DNA of 64,000 bases, taken from NCBI RefSeq assembly GCF_000092285.1, contig NC_014100.1, positions 3,596,001 through 3,660,000 on the forward strand, in the 5' to 3' direction. Position 1 is the first letter of the stretch. Each line of letters begins with the position of its first letter. Shown here piece after piece: positions 35,847 through 44,650 of this stretch. This stretch comes from Caulobacter segnis ATCC 21756 (GTDB lineage: Bacteria > Pseudomonadota > Alphaproteobacteria > Caulobacterales > Caulobacteraceae). The position numbers and the translations under genes were made by a program. Below the pieces are notes generated by a model. It was not told the DNA's origin and made no database searches. It worked only from the letters and a program-made list of their open reading frames with translations.

Positions 35847-37138
35847 GGATTGGGAATCTGGCTGACCGGCTCGGCCTTGGGCTCGATGCGGTCGCGGATA
35901 AAGGTCCACAGGATGATGGCGCCGAGAATGTCGAGCACGCCCAGGGCGACGAAGAACGGATCATAGCCGATCGTGGCGACCAGTCCGCCGATCAGAAGCG
36001 AGAACAGCAGGACGCCCAGGTTGCCCATCATGCCGGCGAGGCCTGCGACCGTGGCGACCTCGTCGCGGCGGAAGAGGTCCGAGGCCATGGTGATCACCGT
36101 CACCGACAGCGTCTGGTGCGCGAATCCGCCCAGGCACAGCAGGGCGATGGCCGCGTAGGGGCTCTCGACGCGACCGACGAAGATCATGCCGGTCATCATC
36201 GCCGCGCCCAGGGTCACCGCCCAGCGGCGGGCGTTGATCAGCGACACGCCTCGCGACTGCAGGAAGCCGGCGACCGTCGGGCCAAACAGGCAGCCGAGGT
36301 CGGCGGCGACGAACGGCAGCCAGGCGAACATGGCGATCTGCTTCAGGTCGAAGCCGCGCGTCTGGGACAGATAGAGCGGCACCCAGAACGACAGCGTCCC
36401 CCAGGTCGGATCGGCCAGGAAGCGCGGCAGGGCGATGCCCCAGAACTTGCGCTGCTTGAGGATGGAGATCACCGACGGCTTGGCGCCGGCCGCCGCCAGG
36501 TGCGTTTCCTGGCCCGCGGCGATCCGCTCGCGCTCGGCTTGGGTCATCGACGGGTGCTGATCGGGTGAGCGGTAGAAGAACAGCCAGAGCGCCAGCCAGA
36601 CCAGGCCCAGCGCGCCGGTCATGACGAAGGCCGCGCGCCAGTTCCAGGTCAGCACCGCCCAGACCACCAGCGGCGGCGCCAGCATCGAGCCGACCGACGC
36701 GCCGATGTTGAACACCCCGCCCGCGAATCCGCGCTCCTTGGCCGGGAACCAGGTGGCCACCGTCTTCATGCCGGCCGGCTGGGCCGAGCCTTCGGCAAAA
36801 CCCAGGAGGCCCCGCAGGACCGCGAAACCTTGCCAGTTCGACGCCAGGCCATGAGCCATGGCCGCCATCGACCAGGCCGCGGCGAAGACCGCGAAGCCGG
36901 TGCGCAGGCCCAGGGTGTCGAGCACATAGCCGCAGACCGGCTGCAGCATGATCCCCAGCTGGAAGGCGCCGGTGATCCAGGAATACTCCGTCACCGTAAT
37001 GCCGAGGTCCTTCAACACCGTCGGCGCGGCCACGCCCATGGTCGAGCGCGTCAGGTAGTTGATGATCGCGCCCAGCATGACCAGGCCGATGATCCACCAG
37101 CGCAGGGCCCGAAGTTTCGGAAAGGACAGCTTGGGCAA
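35843..37138 (-). CDS. MFS transporter, hexuronate/oligosaccharide type (431 aa)
   Basis: Paralogue of the permease at 7200-8447: LRWWIIGLVMLGAIINYLTRSTMGVAAP, GLLGFAEGSAQPAGMKTVATWFP and the final Pro-rich tail share the same layout. Start is TTG at 37138; there is no in-frame ATG nearby. The stop overlaps the GH43 start. A LacI-type operator sits 45 bp upstream. Confidence 0.9.
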   Translation of the reverse strand: MPKLSFPKLRALRWWIIGLVMLGAIINYLTRSTMGVAAPTVLKDLGITVTEYSWITGAFQLGIMLQPVCGYVLDTLGLRTGFAVFAAAWSMAAMAHGLASNWQGFAVLRGLLGFAEGSAQPAGMKTVATWFPAKERGFAGGVFNIGASVGSMLAPPLVVWAVLTWNWRAAFVMTGALGLVWLALWLFFYRSPDQHPSMTQAERERIAAGQETHLAAAGAKPSVISILKQRKFWGIALPRFLADPTWGTLSFWVPLYLSQTRGFDLKQIAMFAWLPFVAADLGCLFGPTVAGFLQSRGVSLINARRWAVTLGAAMMTGMIFVGRVESPYAAIALLCLGGFAHQTLSVTVITMASDLFRRDEVATVAGLAGMMGNLGVLLFSLLIGGLVATIGYDPFFVALGVLDILGAIILWTFIRDRIEPKAEPVSQIPNP

Positions 37139-37182
37139 GGCGGCGTTTCCCCATGGGGCGCGTTCGACGGGCCCGTTCTTTT

Positions 37183-37194
37183 GGTACCGCTACC
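37183..37194. promoter_or_regulatory. LacI-type operator upstream of MFS-GH43
   Basis: GGTACCGCTACC: GGTA/TACC half-sites around a central CG, the usual geometry of LacI-family sites, differing from perfect symmetry only at one inner pair. Confidence 0.45.
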
Positions 37195-37245
37195 GTCTAA
37201 GACACCCCGCGTCCAGCCTATCTAGGTCGTATGCCGCTCGCCCGG

Positions 37246-37743
37246 TTATTCGCTGGCGCGGCCGGCCTTTAGCGCCTTGGCGCGGCTCGCGGCGCGGGCT
37301 TTGGCCGACGGCGCCCGCGCGCCCTGGCGGCTTTTGGACTTGGCCATGCGCGCGTCTTTCTCCGCCGCGGCCTGCCGCAAGGCGCGCATCGAACGATCCG
37401 CCCGCGCCTTGCACCGGGCGTGCATCACCTCGAGCTCTTTGTCGGTGAGCTTCTCGATCCCGATGAATTCGTTCTCCGCGTCGGTCGTCGCGCGGATCAA
37501 CTCGTCGAGCTTGGTCTGAAGCGCGACGCCATCGCGGTTCTGGGTGTTCTGGATCAGGAAAACCATCAGGAAGGTGACGATGGTGGTGCCGGTGTTGATC
37601 ACCAACTGCCAGGTCTCTGAAAAGCCAAAGAGCGGGCCACTGACGGCCCAGAGCAACACCACCGCCACGCAGACCAGAAAAGCGGGCGGGCTGCCGGTGA
37701 TCCGGGCGGTGACGTTGGCGAACTTGGCGAACAGCTTGTCCAA
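37246..37743 (-). CDS. Low-affinity iron permease family protein (165 aa)
   Basis: The first ~90 residues contain two helices (PAFLVCVAVVLLWAVSGPLFG and INTGTTIVTFLMVFLIQNTQNRD) in the arrangement of the PF04120 'low affinity iron permease' family. LQTKLDELIRAT follows. The C-terminal ~50 residues are highly basic and Ala-rich (KSKSRQGARAPSAKARAASRAK), longer than usual. The start is TTG with AGGAGGT 7 nt upstream. Iron transport by bacterial members is not firmly established. Confidence 0.82.
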   Translation of the reverse strand: MDKLFAKFANVTARITGSPPAFLVCVAVVLLWAVSGPLFGFSETWQLVINTGTTIVTFLMVFLIQNTQNRDGVALQTKLDELIRATTDAENEFIGIEKLTDKELEVMHARCKARADRSMRALRQAAAEKDARMAKSKSRQGARAPSAKARAASRAKALKAGRASE

Positions 37744-37774
37744 GGAAGACCTCCTGATGGTCTTCCGCTAACGC

Positions 37775-38032
37775 TTAGGCCGAGGCGGAGGCTCCCTGCA
37801 CGCCCGTCATGCCCGTGCGCGCCTCTTCACTGACGCTACCGACCTCGCCGACGAAGCGATCCTTGCCGTCCGCGGTCGAGGCGGGCTCCCAGACAAAGAC
37901 ACCGACGCAGTCATGGTCCGCCGCGATCTCCGCGGCCAGCGCCATCGCTTCGGCGTCGTTCTTGGCGGCCTCGGCGATAAAGGTCAGCGAAACGCCGTTC
38001 GCCCGGCGCGGATAGAAAAGATAAGCAGGCAT
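37775..38032 (-). CDS. Small hypothetical protein (85 aa)
   Basis: The ATG at 38032 has GGAG 7 nt upstream. MPAYLFYPRRANGVSLTFIA, then AEIAADHDCVGVFVWEP, then an acidic tail. A single alpha/beta domain is likely; no named family recognised. Confidence 0.65.
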   Translation of the reverse strand: MPAYLFYPRRANGVSLTFIAEAAKNDAEAMALAAEIAADHDCVGVFVWEPASTADGKDRFVGEVGSVSEEARTGMTGVQGASASA

Positions 38033-38394
38033 CAATAGCTCCAGCCGTTCGAGCGGGAGCGGAGGCTTTGGACCTCGTCTCTCAGCCACCAGCGCTCGAA
38101 GAGATCGTTCTGGCGATAAGTCAAACCTATCAGCTCCACCGGCATTTCGCGAGTTAATAATTCCACTTACACGGGAATTATAAGTCGTAAACCCGACATT
38201 GCAATAATTCAGCCGCTATAGTTTCAATGATTACATGACTTTTTGGCCACTCATCGATCGAAGGCGTTCGTCCAGCCACGGAGTATTTAACGCTTAAGCT
38301 TTCGGTCCCTTGCTCAGTGAAAGCGTGATTTTCCGCTGGCCCCGCCCGGCGCCCTCCGCCAACTTCAAGGTGAAGCTCATCGGGGAGATTTTTG
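38033..38394. other. AT-rich divergent region with an inverted repeat
   Basis: 362 bp between the small hypothetical gene and the VOC gene, notably AT-rich around 38145-38300. It contains a perfect inverted repeat ATAATTCC-9 nt-GGAATTAT at 38157-38181. A minus-strand frame ending at 38178 has no plausible start. Likely promoter/operator DNA, possibly acquired. Confidence 0.45.
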
Positions 38395-38784
38395 ATGATC
38401 GGGTACACGTTAGTCGGCAGCAACGACCTGGACAAAGCCAAGGGCTTCTACGACGCGCTGTTCGGCGAGATCGGCGTCAAACGCCTGATGGAGTTCCCGA
38501 CCGGCGGCTGCGCCTGGGGCTCGGATTGGAGCAAGCCGATGTTCGGCGTCGGCAGGCCCTATGACGGCCAGGCCGCCACGTTCGGCAACGGCACGATGAT
38601 CGCGCTCGTGCTCGATGAACGCGCCAAGGTCGACGCCCTGCACAAAAAGGCCGTGGCGCTGGGCGGAGCGTGCGAGGGTGAGCCGGGCGTGCGTGGCGAG
38701 GACGGCCCGCAAGCCTTCTACGCGGCCTATTTCCGGGACCTGGACGGCAACAAGCTGTGCGCGTTCCGCGTGGGCCCAGCCTAG
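38395..38784 (+). CDS. VOC (glyoxalase-like) family protein (129 aa)
   Basis: Single vicinal-oxygen-chelate domain: IGYTLVGSNDLDKAKGFYDALFGEIGV at the N-terminus and YAAYFRDLDGNKLCAF at the C-terminus. The classical metal ligands are only partly recognisable, so it may be a binding protein instead of an enzyme. The ATG at 38395 follows GGGGAG. Confidence 0.87.
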   Translation: MIGYTLVGSNDLDKAKGFYDALFGEIGVKRLMEFPTGGCAWGSDWSKPMFGVGRPYDGQAATFGNGTMIALVLDERAKVDALHKKAVALGGACEGEPGVRGEDGPQAFYAAYFRDLDGNKLCAFRVGPA

Positions 38785-38811
38785 AGCCCTTCTTGCATCG
38801 CCAAAACAAAG

Positions 38812-38841
38812 ACGGCCGCTGGAGAGCTCTCCAGCGGCCGT
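38812..38841. terminator. 30-bp perfect palindrome, bidirectional terminator
   Basis: Fifteen-base perfect arms (ACGGCCGCTGGAGAG and its complement) meeting without a loop, between the convergent VOC and manD genes. Confidence 0.7.
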
Positions 38842-38862
38842 ATTCGTCTAGGCGCTAAAGGC

Positions 38863-40074
38863 CTACCAGTTGAACATCGTGCCGTCCTGCAGGCGGTTCA
38901 CCGGCAGGTAGGCGCGCTTGTACTCGTACTTGGCCGCCAGCTCTTCGTCGATGTCGACGCCCAGGCCCGGCTTGTCGCCCGGATGCAGCATGCCGTCGTT
39001 GAAGGTGTAGGCGTGCGGGAAGACGGCGTCCGTCTCCGGCGTATGGCGCATGTATTCCTGCAGGCCGAAGTTCGGGATCGACATGTCGAAGTGCAGCGCC
39101 GCGGCCATGGTCACCGGCGACAGGTCCGTGGCGCCGTGGCAGCCCGTCTTGACGTGGTGCAGGTCGGCGAAGGCGGCGATCTTCTTCAGGTTGGTGATGC
39201 CGCCAGCGTGCAGCACCGTGGCGCGCAGGTAGTCGATCAACTGCTCTTCGATCAGTTGCTTGGCGTCCCAGACGTGGGCGAAGATCTCGCCGACGGCCAG
39301 CGGCGTCGTCGTGTGCTGGCGGATCAGGCGGAAGCCGCTCTGATTCTCGGCGGGGACCGAGTCCTCCATCCAGAACAGGCGATACGGCTCGAGGTCCTTG
39401 CCCAGGCGCGCGGCTTCGATCGGGGTCAGGCGGTGGTGGACGTCGTGCAGCAGGTGGACGTCCCAGCCCAGCACCTCACGCGCCTTCTCGAACAGCTTCG
39501 GCACATGCTTCAGATAGGCGGCGGTCGACCAGACGTTCTCGGTCGGCAGGTTCCCGTCGGCCGGCTCGTAGAACATCTTGTCGCCGGAGACGCCGTAGGT
39601 GCTGGCCAGGCCCGGAACGCCCGTCTGGAGACGGATGGCCTTGTAGCCCATGGCCTTGTACTTCACGGCCTCGGCGATGGTGTCTTCGATGGTTTCGCCG
39701 TTGGCGTGGCCATAAACCGTGACGCCCGTGCGGCAGGCGCCGCCCAGGAGCTGGTAGACCGGCAGGCCCGCGACCTTGCCCTTGATGTCCCACAGCGCCA
39801 TGTCGACGGCGGCCAGGGCGGTCATGGCCACCGGGCCGCCACGCCAGTACGAGCCGCGATAGAAGAACTGCCAGATGTCTTCGATCTGGTGGGCGTCGCG
39901 GCCGATCAGGCTGGGGACCATGTGGTCCTGAAGGAAGCTGACCACCGACAGCTCGCGGCCGTTCAGCGTGGCGTCGCCGACCCCGGTGATCCCGTCCTCG
40001 GTGGTGATCTTCAGGGTGACAAAGTTGCGGCCGGGGCAGGTGACGATGACCTTGGCGTCGATAATCTTCAGCAT
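38863..40074 (-). CDS. manD: D-mannonate dehydratase, enolase superfamily (403 aa)
   Basis: Dehydrates D-mannonate to 2-keto-3-deoxygluconate in glucuronate breakdown. Family features include the N-terminal capping domain ([20 protein letters not shown]), [30 protein letters not shown] and YGHANG. Metal ligands are likely in DVHHRLTP and in the later [11 protein letters not shown] and VGEIFAHV blocks. The length is typical of ManD/RspA. Some members of this subfamily have low activity, so the main substrate should be treated as probable. A GntR-type operator lies 27 bp upstream; the divergent regulator is the natural partner. Confidence 0.92.
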   Translation of the reverse strand: MLKIIDAKVIVTCPGRNFVTLKITTEDGITGVGDATLNGRELSVVSFLQDHMVPSLIGRDAHQIEDIWQFFYRGSYWRGGPVAMTALAAVDMALWDIKGKVAGLPVYQLLGGACRTGVTVYGHANGETIEDTIAEAVKYKAMGYKAIRLQTGVPGLASTYGVSGDKMFYEPADGNLPTENVWSTAAYLKHVPKLFEKAREVLGWDVHLLHDVHHRLTPIEAARLGKDLEPYRLFWMEDSVPAENQSGFRLIRQHTTTPLAVGEIFAHVWDAKQLIEEQLIDYLRATVLHAGGITNLKKIAAFADLHHVKTGCHGATDLSPVTMAAALHFDMSIPNFGLQEYMRHTPETDAVFPHAYTFNDGMLHPGDKPGLGVDIDEELAAKYEYKRAYLPVNRLQDGTMFNW

Positions 40075-40100
40075 GGACCTAGTCGTTGAGCGTGAGAGAG

Positions 40101-40115
40101 AATTGGCCTGACCAG
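40101..40115 (+). promoter_or_regulatory. GntR-type operator between manD and its regulator
   Basis: AATTGGCCTGACCAG, the reference member of the motif also found at 1286 and 8563. It lies 27 bp before manD and 115 bp before the gntR gene. A second small repeat TTGCA-6 nt-TGCAA is at 40192-40207. Confidence 0.6.
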
Positions 40116-40229
40116 TTTTAGCGACTTATCAGACGAGATGCTAGGCCCGTCGACGAAGGTCGGGTAGCGCGGGCCTTCTCCTTGCAATAGTCTGCAACGT
40201 CCGGCGTGTATGGACGGGATTGAAGAGAC

Positions 40230-40991
40230 ATGACCACTTCGACGACGGAAACCCGCAAGCTCTACCAACAGGTGGCCAGCGCGATCGCCGAGTCGATTCG
40301 TGAGGGCGTCCACAAGCCTGGCCAGCGGCTTCCATCCGAGCGCGACCTGGCGGAGGACTACAAGGTCAGCCGGCCCACCGTGCGCGAAGCCATGATCGCG
40401 CTCGAGATCCAGGGCCTCGTCGAGGCCCGGCACGGCTCGGGCGTCTACGTCACCGACGCGCCGCGAGCCCAGGGCTCGGCGCCCGAACTGGACATCGGCG
40501 CCTTCGAACTCACCGAAGCCCGCCGGCTGATCGAAGGCGAGGTCGCCGCCCTGGCGGCCGCGACGATCACCGACGAGGAACTGGTCGAGCTGGCGACGAT
40601 CATGGACGACATGGTCGTGGAGAACGACAAGGACGTGCGCGGCGAAGGCGCCGATCGCCGCTTCCACGTGACGATCGCCCGCGCCAGCCGCAACAGCGCG
40701 CTCGTGAGCGTCGTCGAGACCTTGTGGGACCAGCGCTACAAGTCGCCGCTGTGCCGGGCGATGCTGGAACGCGCGCGTCAGGTCGGCGTGCGCCCGCGGA
40801 TCGACGACCACCAGGAGATCCTGCTGGCCCTGAAGGCGCGCGATCCGGCCGCCGCGCGTAACGCCATGCGCGAGCACCTGGGCCGGGTCATCGACAACCT
40901 GCTGACCGCCACCGAGATCGACGCCCTGGAACGGGCGCGCAGCGAAGTCGCCGCCCGCCGCGTGGAACTCGCTCGTCGCTCGGCGATCTGA
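40230..40991 (+). CDS. GntR-family (FadR subfamily) regulator of uronate metabolism (253 aa)
   Basis: N-terminal winged helix LYQQVASAIAESIREGVHKPGQRLPSERDLAEDYKVSRPTVREAMIALEIQGLV, and a C-terminal FCD ligand domain with candidate metal-binding histidines in DRRFHVTIARA, DDHQEIL and MREHLGRV. It diverges from manD, which suggests a UxuR-like role with a uronate or aldonate as inducer. Autoregulation via the 40101 site is likely. A terminator follows at 41046. Confidence 0.9.
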   Translation: MTTSTTETRKLYQQVASAIAESIREGVHKPGQRLPSERDLAEDYKVSRPTVREAMIALEIQGLVEARHGSGVYVTDAPRAQGSAPELDIGAFELTEARRLIEGEVAALAAATITDEELVELATIMDDMVVENDKDVRGEGADRRFHVTIARASRNSALVSVVETLWDQRYKSPLCRAMLERARQVGVRPRIDDHQEILLALKARDPAAARNAMREHLGRVIDNLLTATEIDALERARSEVAARRVELARRSAI

Positions 40992-41045
40992 AGCTTCTCC
41001 TCATCAAGTCTCGCGTACGGGCCGATGGTATGGCTCGATGAGAGG

Positions 41046-41076
41046 AAGGGTCGTCCGCGAGGGCGGCCCTTTTTTC
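41046..41076 (+). terminator. Terminator after the GntR gene
   Basis: AAGGGTCGTCC / GGGCGGCCCTT stem with two G-T pairs and a GCGA loop, followed by six T's. Confidence 0.8.
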
Positions 41077-41202
41077 ATGCGCCGTCGCCTACGAAAAAAT
41101 GGGCTGCCCAGCCGGTTGCTCCGCGTGCGGAAATCCGATCCAGCTTCGTCATGAGATGGAGAGCGACCTCGGATGTGAGGTGCGCGGGTTAGGGGTGATG
41201 CG

Positions 41203-43956
41203 ATGACGCGTAGCGGAGCGATGGCCGGTGCGGCCCTCGGCGTGATTCTGGCTTTCGGGGCTCTGGGCGGCGCGATCGCCGCGGACATCACCCCGCCCGA
41301 CAAGGCCTTCGCCCAGCCGATCGGCAGCGACTACTTCCTGGCCGACTACACCGCTTACGAGGCCTATCTGAAGACCCTGGCCGGCCAGTCGGACCGGATG
41401 AAGCTGGTCGACATCGGCAAGACCGAGGAAGGGCGCACCCAGTGGATGGCGGTCGTCTCCTCGCCCGCCAACCTGGCCAAGCTGGATCGCCTGAAGGAGA
41501 TCTCGCGCAAGCTGGCCAAGGCCGAAGGCGTCTCCAAGGAAGAGGCCGAAAAACTCGCGGCGGAGGGCAAGGCGGTCGTCTGGATCGACGCGGGCCTGCA
41601 CGCCACCGAAACCATCACCTCGCAGGGCCAGATCCAGGTGCTCCACCGGATGCTGACGGCGAAGGATCCCGAGACCCTGCGCCTGCTGGACGACTGCGTG
41701 ATCCTGTTCGCGCACGACAATCCCGACGGCATGGAGCTGGTCAGCGACTGGTACATGCGCAACCAGGATCCGAAGACGCGCGAGTTCAACTCCCTGCCGC
41801 GCCTGTACCAGAAGTACGTCGGCCACGATAACAACCGCGACAGCTTCATGTCGGCCATGGCCGAGACCACCAACGTGAACAAGCAGCTGTTCCGCGAGTG
41901 GTATCCGCAGATCATCTTCAACCAGCACCAGACCGGCCCCAACGGCATGGTGGTGTTCGTTCCGCCGTTCCGCGACCCGTTCAACTTCAACTACGACCCG
42001 CTGGTCATGACCCAGCTGCAGGAAGTCGGCATGGCCATGCACAGCCGGCTGGTCGCCGAGGACAAGCCGGGTTCGGGCGCCCGCAGCGCCGCGCCCTACT
42101 CCACCTGGCACAACGGCATGGTGCGGTCGGTCTCCTACTTCCACAACGCCATCGGCCTTCTGACCGAGATCATCGGCGGACCGACCCCGACGACGGTCAA
42201 TCTGGTTCCCGACCTGCAACTGCCCAACAACGACCGCCCGGCCCCGATCGCCCCGCGCGTCTGGCGCCTGCAGGACTCGCTGGACTACCAGATGACCATG
42301 AACCTGGCGGTCATCGACTACGCCGCCCGCAATCGCGAGCGCCTGCTCTTCAACATCTGGAAGATGGGCGACAACAGCATCAAGCGCGGCTCGAGCGACA
42401 GCTGGACCATCACCCCCACCCGCGTCGAGACCCTGGCCGCCGCCGGCAAGGGCAAGCCCGGCCCCTACGGCGCGGCGATCGATCCCAGCCTCTACAAGAC
42501 GGTGTTGCAGACGCCGGAAGCCCGCGACCCACGCGGCTATGTGATCCCAGCCGACCAGGCCGACATGCCCACGGTCGTGGCCTTCCTCAACGCGCTGATC
42601 AAGACCGGCGTCGACGTCGACAAGGCCGACAAGGCCTTCACAATCGCGGGCAAGACCTATCCCGCCGGCTCCTACGTCGTGCGCACGGCCCAGGCCTATC
42701 GCCCGCACGTGCTCGACATGTTCGAGCCGCAGGATCACCCGCACGACCTGGAGTATCCGGGCGGTCCCCCCAAGGCGCCCTACGATGTCACCGGCTACAC
42801 CCTGGCCTACCAGATGGGGATCAAGTTCGACCGCATCCTCGACGGCTTCGAGGCCCCGACCTCGCGCGTGCCCGACGTGATCAAGGTGGCGCCGGGCGCG
42901 GTGAAGGGCTCGGGAAGCGCCGGCTGGCTGATCAGCCACGAGACCAACGCCAGCTTCACCCTGACCAACCGCCTGCTGAAGGCCGGCGCCAAGGTCCAGT
43001 GGGTCAAGGACGGCGCCAAGGCCGGGTCGACCGACTTCGGCCCCGGCGCGATCTGGGTCCCCGCCTCGCCCGCCGCCAAGGCGGTGATCGAGAAGGGCGT
43101 GAAGGACCTGGGCATTGACGCCTACGCGGTCGGCGGCAAGCCGTCCGGCGCCACGATCGCCCTCAAGCCCATTCGCATCGGCCTCGTCGACGTCTATGGC
43201 GGCTCGATGCCGTCCGGCTGGAACCGCTGGATGTTCGAGCAGTTCGAGGCGCCGTTCCAGGTCGTCTATCCCCAGCGGCTGGACGCCGGGAACATCAAGA
43301 AGGACTTCGACGTCCTGGTCTTCCCCGATGGCGTCGTGCCGGCGCCGCAAGGCGGGCCCTTCCGAGCCGGCCGCGCGGGCGCGCAGCCCAAGCCCGAGGA
43401 GATTCCGGCGGAATATCGCGCCTGGCTTGGCCGCATCACCGACGAGAAGACGCTGCCGAAGATCGCCGAGTTCGTGAAGGGCGGCGGCTCGGTCGTGGCC
43501 ATCGGCGCCTCGACGCGGCTGGCCACGGCCTTGGGCGCGCCGGTCGAGATCGCCAACGCCAAGATCGAGAACGGCCAGCTCAAGGCCCTCTCCAACCGCG
43601 AGCTCTACATCCCCGGTTCGGTCCTGCGGGCCAAGGTCGATCCCAAGCAGCCGCTGGCCTACGGCGCCGGCGAGCAGGTGGACGTGTTCTTCGACCGCAG
43701 CCCGACCTTCACGATCAAGAGCGACGCCAAGGGGATCTCGCGGGTGTCGTGGTTCGACACCGACAAGCCGCTGCGCAGCGGCTGGGCCGTCGGTCAGGAG
43801 AAGCTGAAGGACTCCACGACGATGCTCGACATCGACCTGGGCAAGGGCAAGATCTTCGCCTTCGGGCCCGAGATCACCCAGCGCGCCCAGTCGTGGGGCA
43901 CGTTCAAGTTCCTGTTCAACGGGCTGCTGTACGGGCCGGCGGTGAGCGGAAACTAG
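41203..43956 (+). CDS. Secreted M14-family zinc carboxypeptidase-like protein (917 aa)
   Basis: A signal peptide (AGAALGVILAFGALGGAIAA) is followed by an M14 domain. The zinc-binding HxxE pair is His133/Glu136 in DAGLHATET and a further His242 in NQHQTGPNG is the likely third ligand. The segments TEEGRTQWMAVVSSP and VILFAHDNPDGMELVSDWYMR are typical. The long C-terminal half (about 400 residues) has a class-I amidotransferase-like segment (IRIGLVDVYGGSMPSGWNRWMFEQF) and a beta-sandwich. Likely a periplasmic or secreted peptidase feeding peptide uptake. Confidence 0.88.
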   Translation: MTRSGAMAGAALGVILAFGALGGAIAADITPPDKAFAQPIGSDYFLADYTAYEAYLKTLAGQSDRMKLVDIGKTEEGRTQWMAVVSSPANLAKLDRLKEISRKLAKAEGVSKEEAEKLAAEGKAVVWIDAGLHATETITSQGQIQVLHRMLTAKDPETLRLLDDCVILFAHDNPDGMELVSDWYMRNQDPKTREFNSLPRLYQKYVGHDNNRDSFMSAMAETTNVNKQLFREWYPQIIFNQHQTGPNGMVVFVPPFRDPFNFNYDPLVMTQLQEVGMAMHSRLVAEDKPGSGARSAAPYSTWHNGMVRSVSYFHNAIGLLTEIIGGPTPTTVNLVPDLQLPNNDRPAPIAPRVWRLQDSLDYQMTMNLAVIDYAARNRERLLFNIWKMGDNSIKRGSSDSWTITPTRVETLAAAGKGKPGPYGAAIDPSLYKTVLQTPEARDPRGYVIPADQADMPTVVAFLNALIKTGVDVDKADKAFTIAGKTYPAGSYVVRTAQAYRPHVLDMFEPQDHPHDLEYPGGPPKAPYDVTGYTLAYQMGIKFDRILDGFEAPTSRVPDVIKVAPGAVKGSGSAGWLISHETNASFTLTNRLLKAGAKVQWVKDGAKAGSTDFGPGAIWVPASPAAKAVIEKGVKDLGIDAYAVGGKPSGATIALKPIRIGLVDVYGGSMPSGWNRWMFEQFEAPFQVVYPQRLDAGNIKKDFDVLVFPDGVVPAPQGGPFRAGRAGAQPKPEEIPAEYRAWLGRITDEKTLPKIAEFVKGGGSVVAIGASTRLATALGAPVEIANAKIENGQLKALSNRELYIPGSVLRAKVDPKQPLAYGAGEQVDVFFDRSPTFTIKSDAKGISRVSWFDTDKPLRSGWAVGQEKLKDSTTMLDIDLGKGKIFAFGPEITQRAQSWGTFKFLFNGLLYGPAVSGN

Positions 43957-43970
43957 GCTTCGATGCAGAC

Positions 43971-44089
43971 CTCCCTTCCCCCTCGATGGGGGAAGGGTCG
44001 GGATGGGGGTGACCTGCTGAGGTTGGCCCTGGCGCGGCCTCCACCGCCGCATCACCCCCACCCTACCCTCCCCCATCGAAGGGGAGGGG
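43971..44089. repeat. Long inverted repeat of CCCCC/GGGGG units
   Basis: The left arm has CCTCGATGGGGGAAGGG and GGATGGGGGTGA; the right arm TCACCCCCACCC and CCCCCATCGAAGGGG is nearly its complement. Each arm is itself palindromic. Confidence 0.7.
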
Positions 44090-44125
44090 CTTAGTTCGGT
44101 CTTCGACCCGTTGGGTACGGTTGGA

Positions 44126-44239
44126 AAATCCTCCCCCGCTGGGGGAGGAGGCCGAAGGCCGGAGGGGGAAGTCCTGCCGAGCCGGCTTCTTCCCCCTCCG
44201 TCGGCTTCGCCGACACCTCCCCCGTTGGGGGGAGGATTT
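44126..44239. repeat. Long inverted repeat, CCTCCCCCG family
   Basis: Arms begin AAATCCTCCCCCG and end GGGGGGAGGATTT. Inner GGAGGGGGAAG / CTTCCCCCTCC also pair. Related in sequence to the repeats at 53215 and 62780. Confidence 0.75.
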
Positions 44240-44318
44240 GGTCCGCCTCCCACCCCGAACAGCCCTACGGGATGTCTGCTTTTGGCGCTCGCGCGTAGCG
44301 CCCCGTCCCAAAAACAAG

Positions 44319-44348
44319 ATCGGCGCCGGATGCTATTCCGGCGCCGAT
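44319..44348. repeat. Hairpin with ATCGGCGCCGGA arms
   Basis: Perfect 12-bp arms with a 6-nt loop (TGCTAT). A related 11-bp hairpin with CGGCGCCGGAG arms lies at 44525-44552. Confidence 0.65.
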
Positions 44349-44524
44349 TTAGCTTCGGAGCACCTAGGGGGCACGGCCCCGAAGCGCCGCCGCCCGACGT
44401 CGAACTGGCGATGACGTCGACCGGCGATAGGCTCCTGTCTGGACCGCAAACAGAAGAGCCTGAGAGAACGTTGCGCTCGCCCAGGCGCCCCGACCTTGAT
44501 CCGCCTCAAATCCACGAACGAATT

Positions 44525-44552
44525 CGGCGCCGGAGGGGCAGCTCCGGCGCCG
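44525..44552. repeat. Hairpin with CGGCGCCGGAG arms
   Basis: Perfect 11-bp arms, GGGCAG loop; shares its core with the hairpin at 44319. Confidence 0.65.
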
Positions 44553-44650
44553 ATCGTCACGTCATCGAGGACTTTTCAAGGGGGTAGGACGGCCCCCGAA
44601 GGCGCGACGCCTGCGCGCGAGGCGAGCCGTAGCCCGCCTCGACGCCAGCT

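Larger units (their letters stand above)
43957..44650. other. 694-bp gene-free stretch rich in long inverted repeats
   Basis: Holds two long hairpin-forming repeats (43971-44089 and 44126-44239), two short ones (44319-44348 and 44525-44552), and GAGGCG/CGCCTC at 44619-44640 next to the TBDR 3' end. Open frames in it are low-complexity consequences of the repeats. No gene is supported. Confidence 0.7.

Noticed and set aside
38178..38441. 87-codon minus-strand frame overlapping the VOC gene start
   Set aside because: Its start lies within the VOC gene and no ribosome site is seen. The C-terminal part looks protein-like, so it might be a gene remnant, but this cannot be supported.
44111..44587. 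158-codon frame across the long inverted repeats
   Set aside because: Translation is Pro/Gly/Arg low complexity produced by the repeats.
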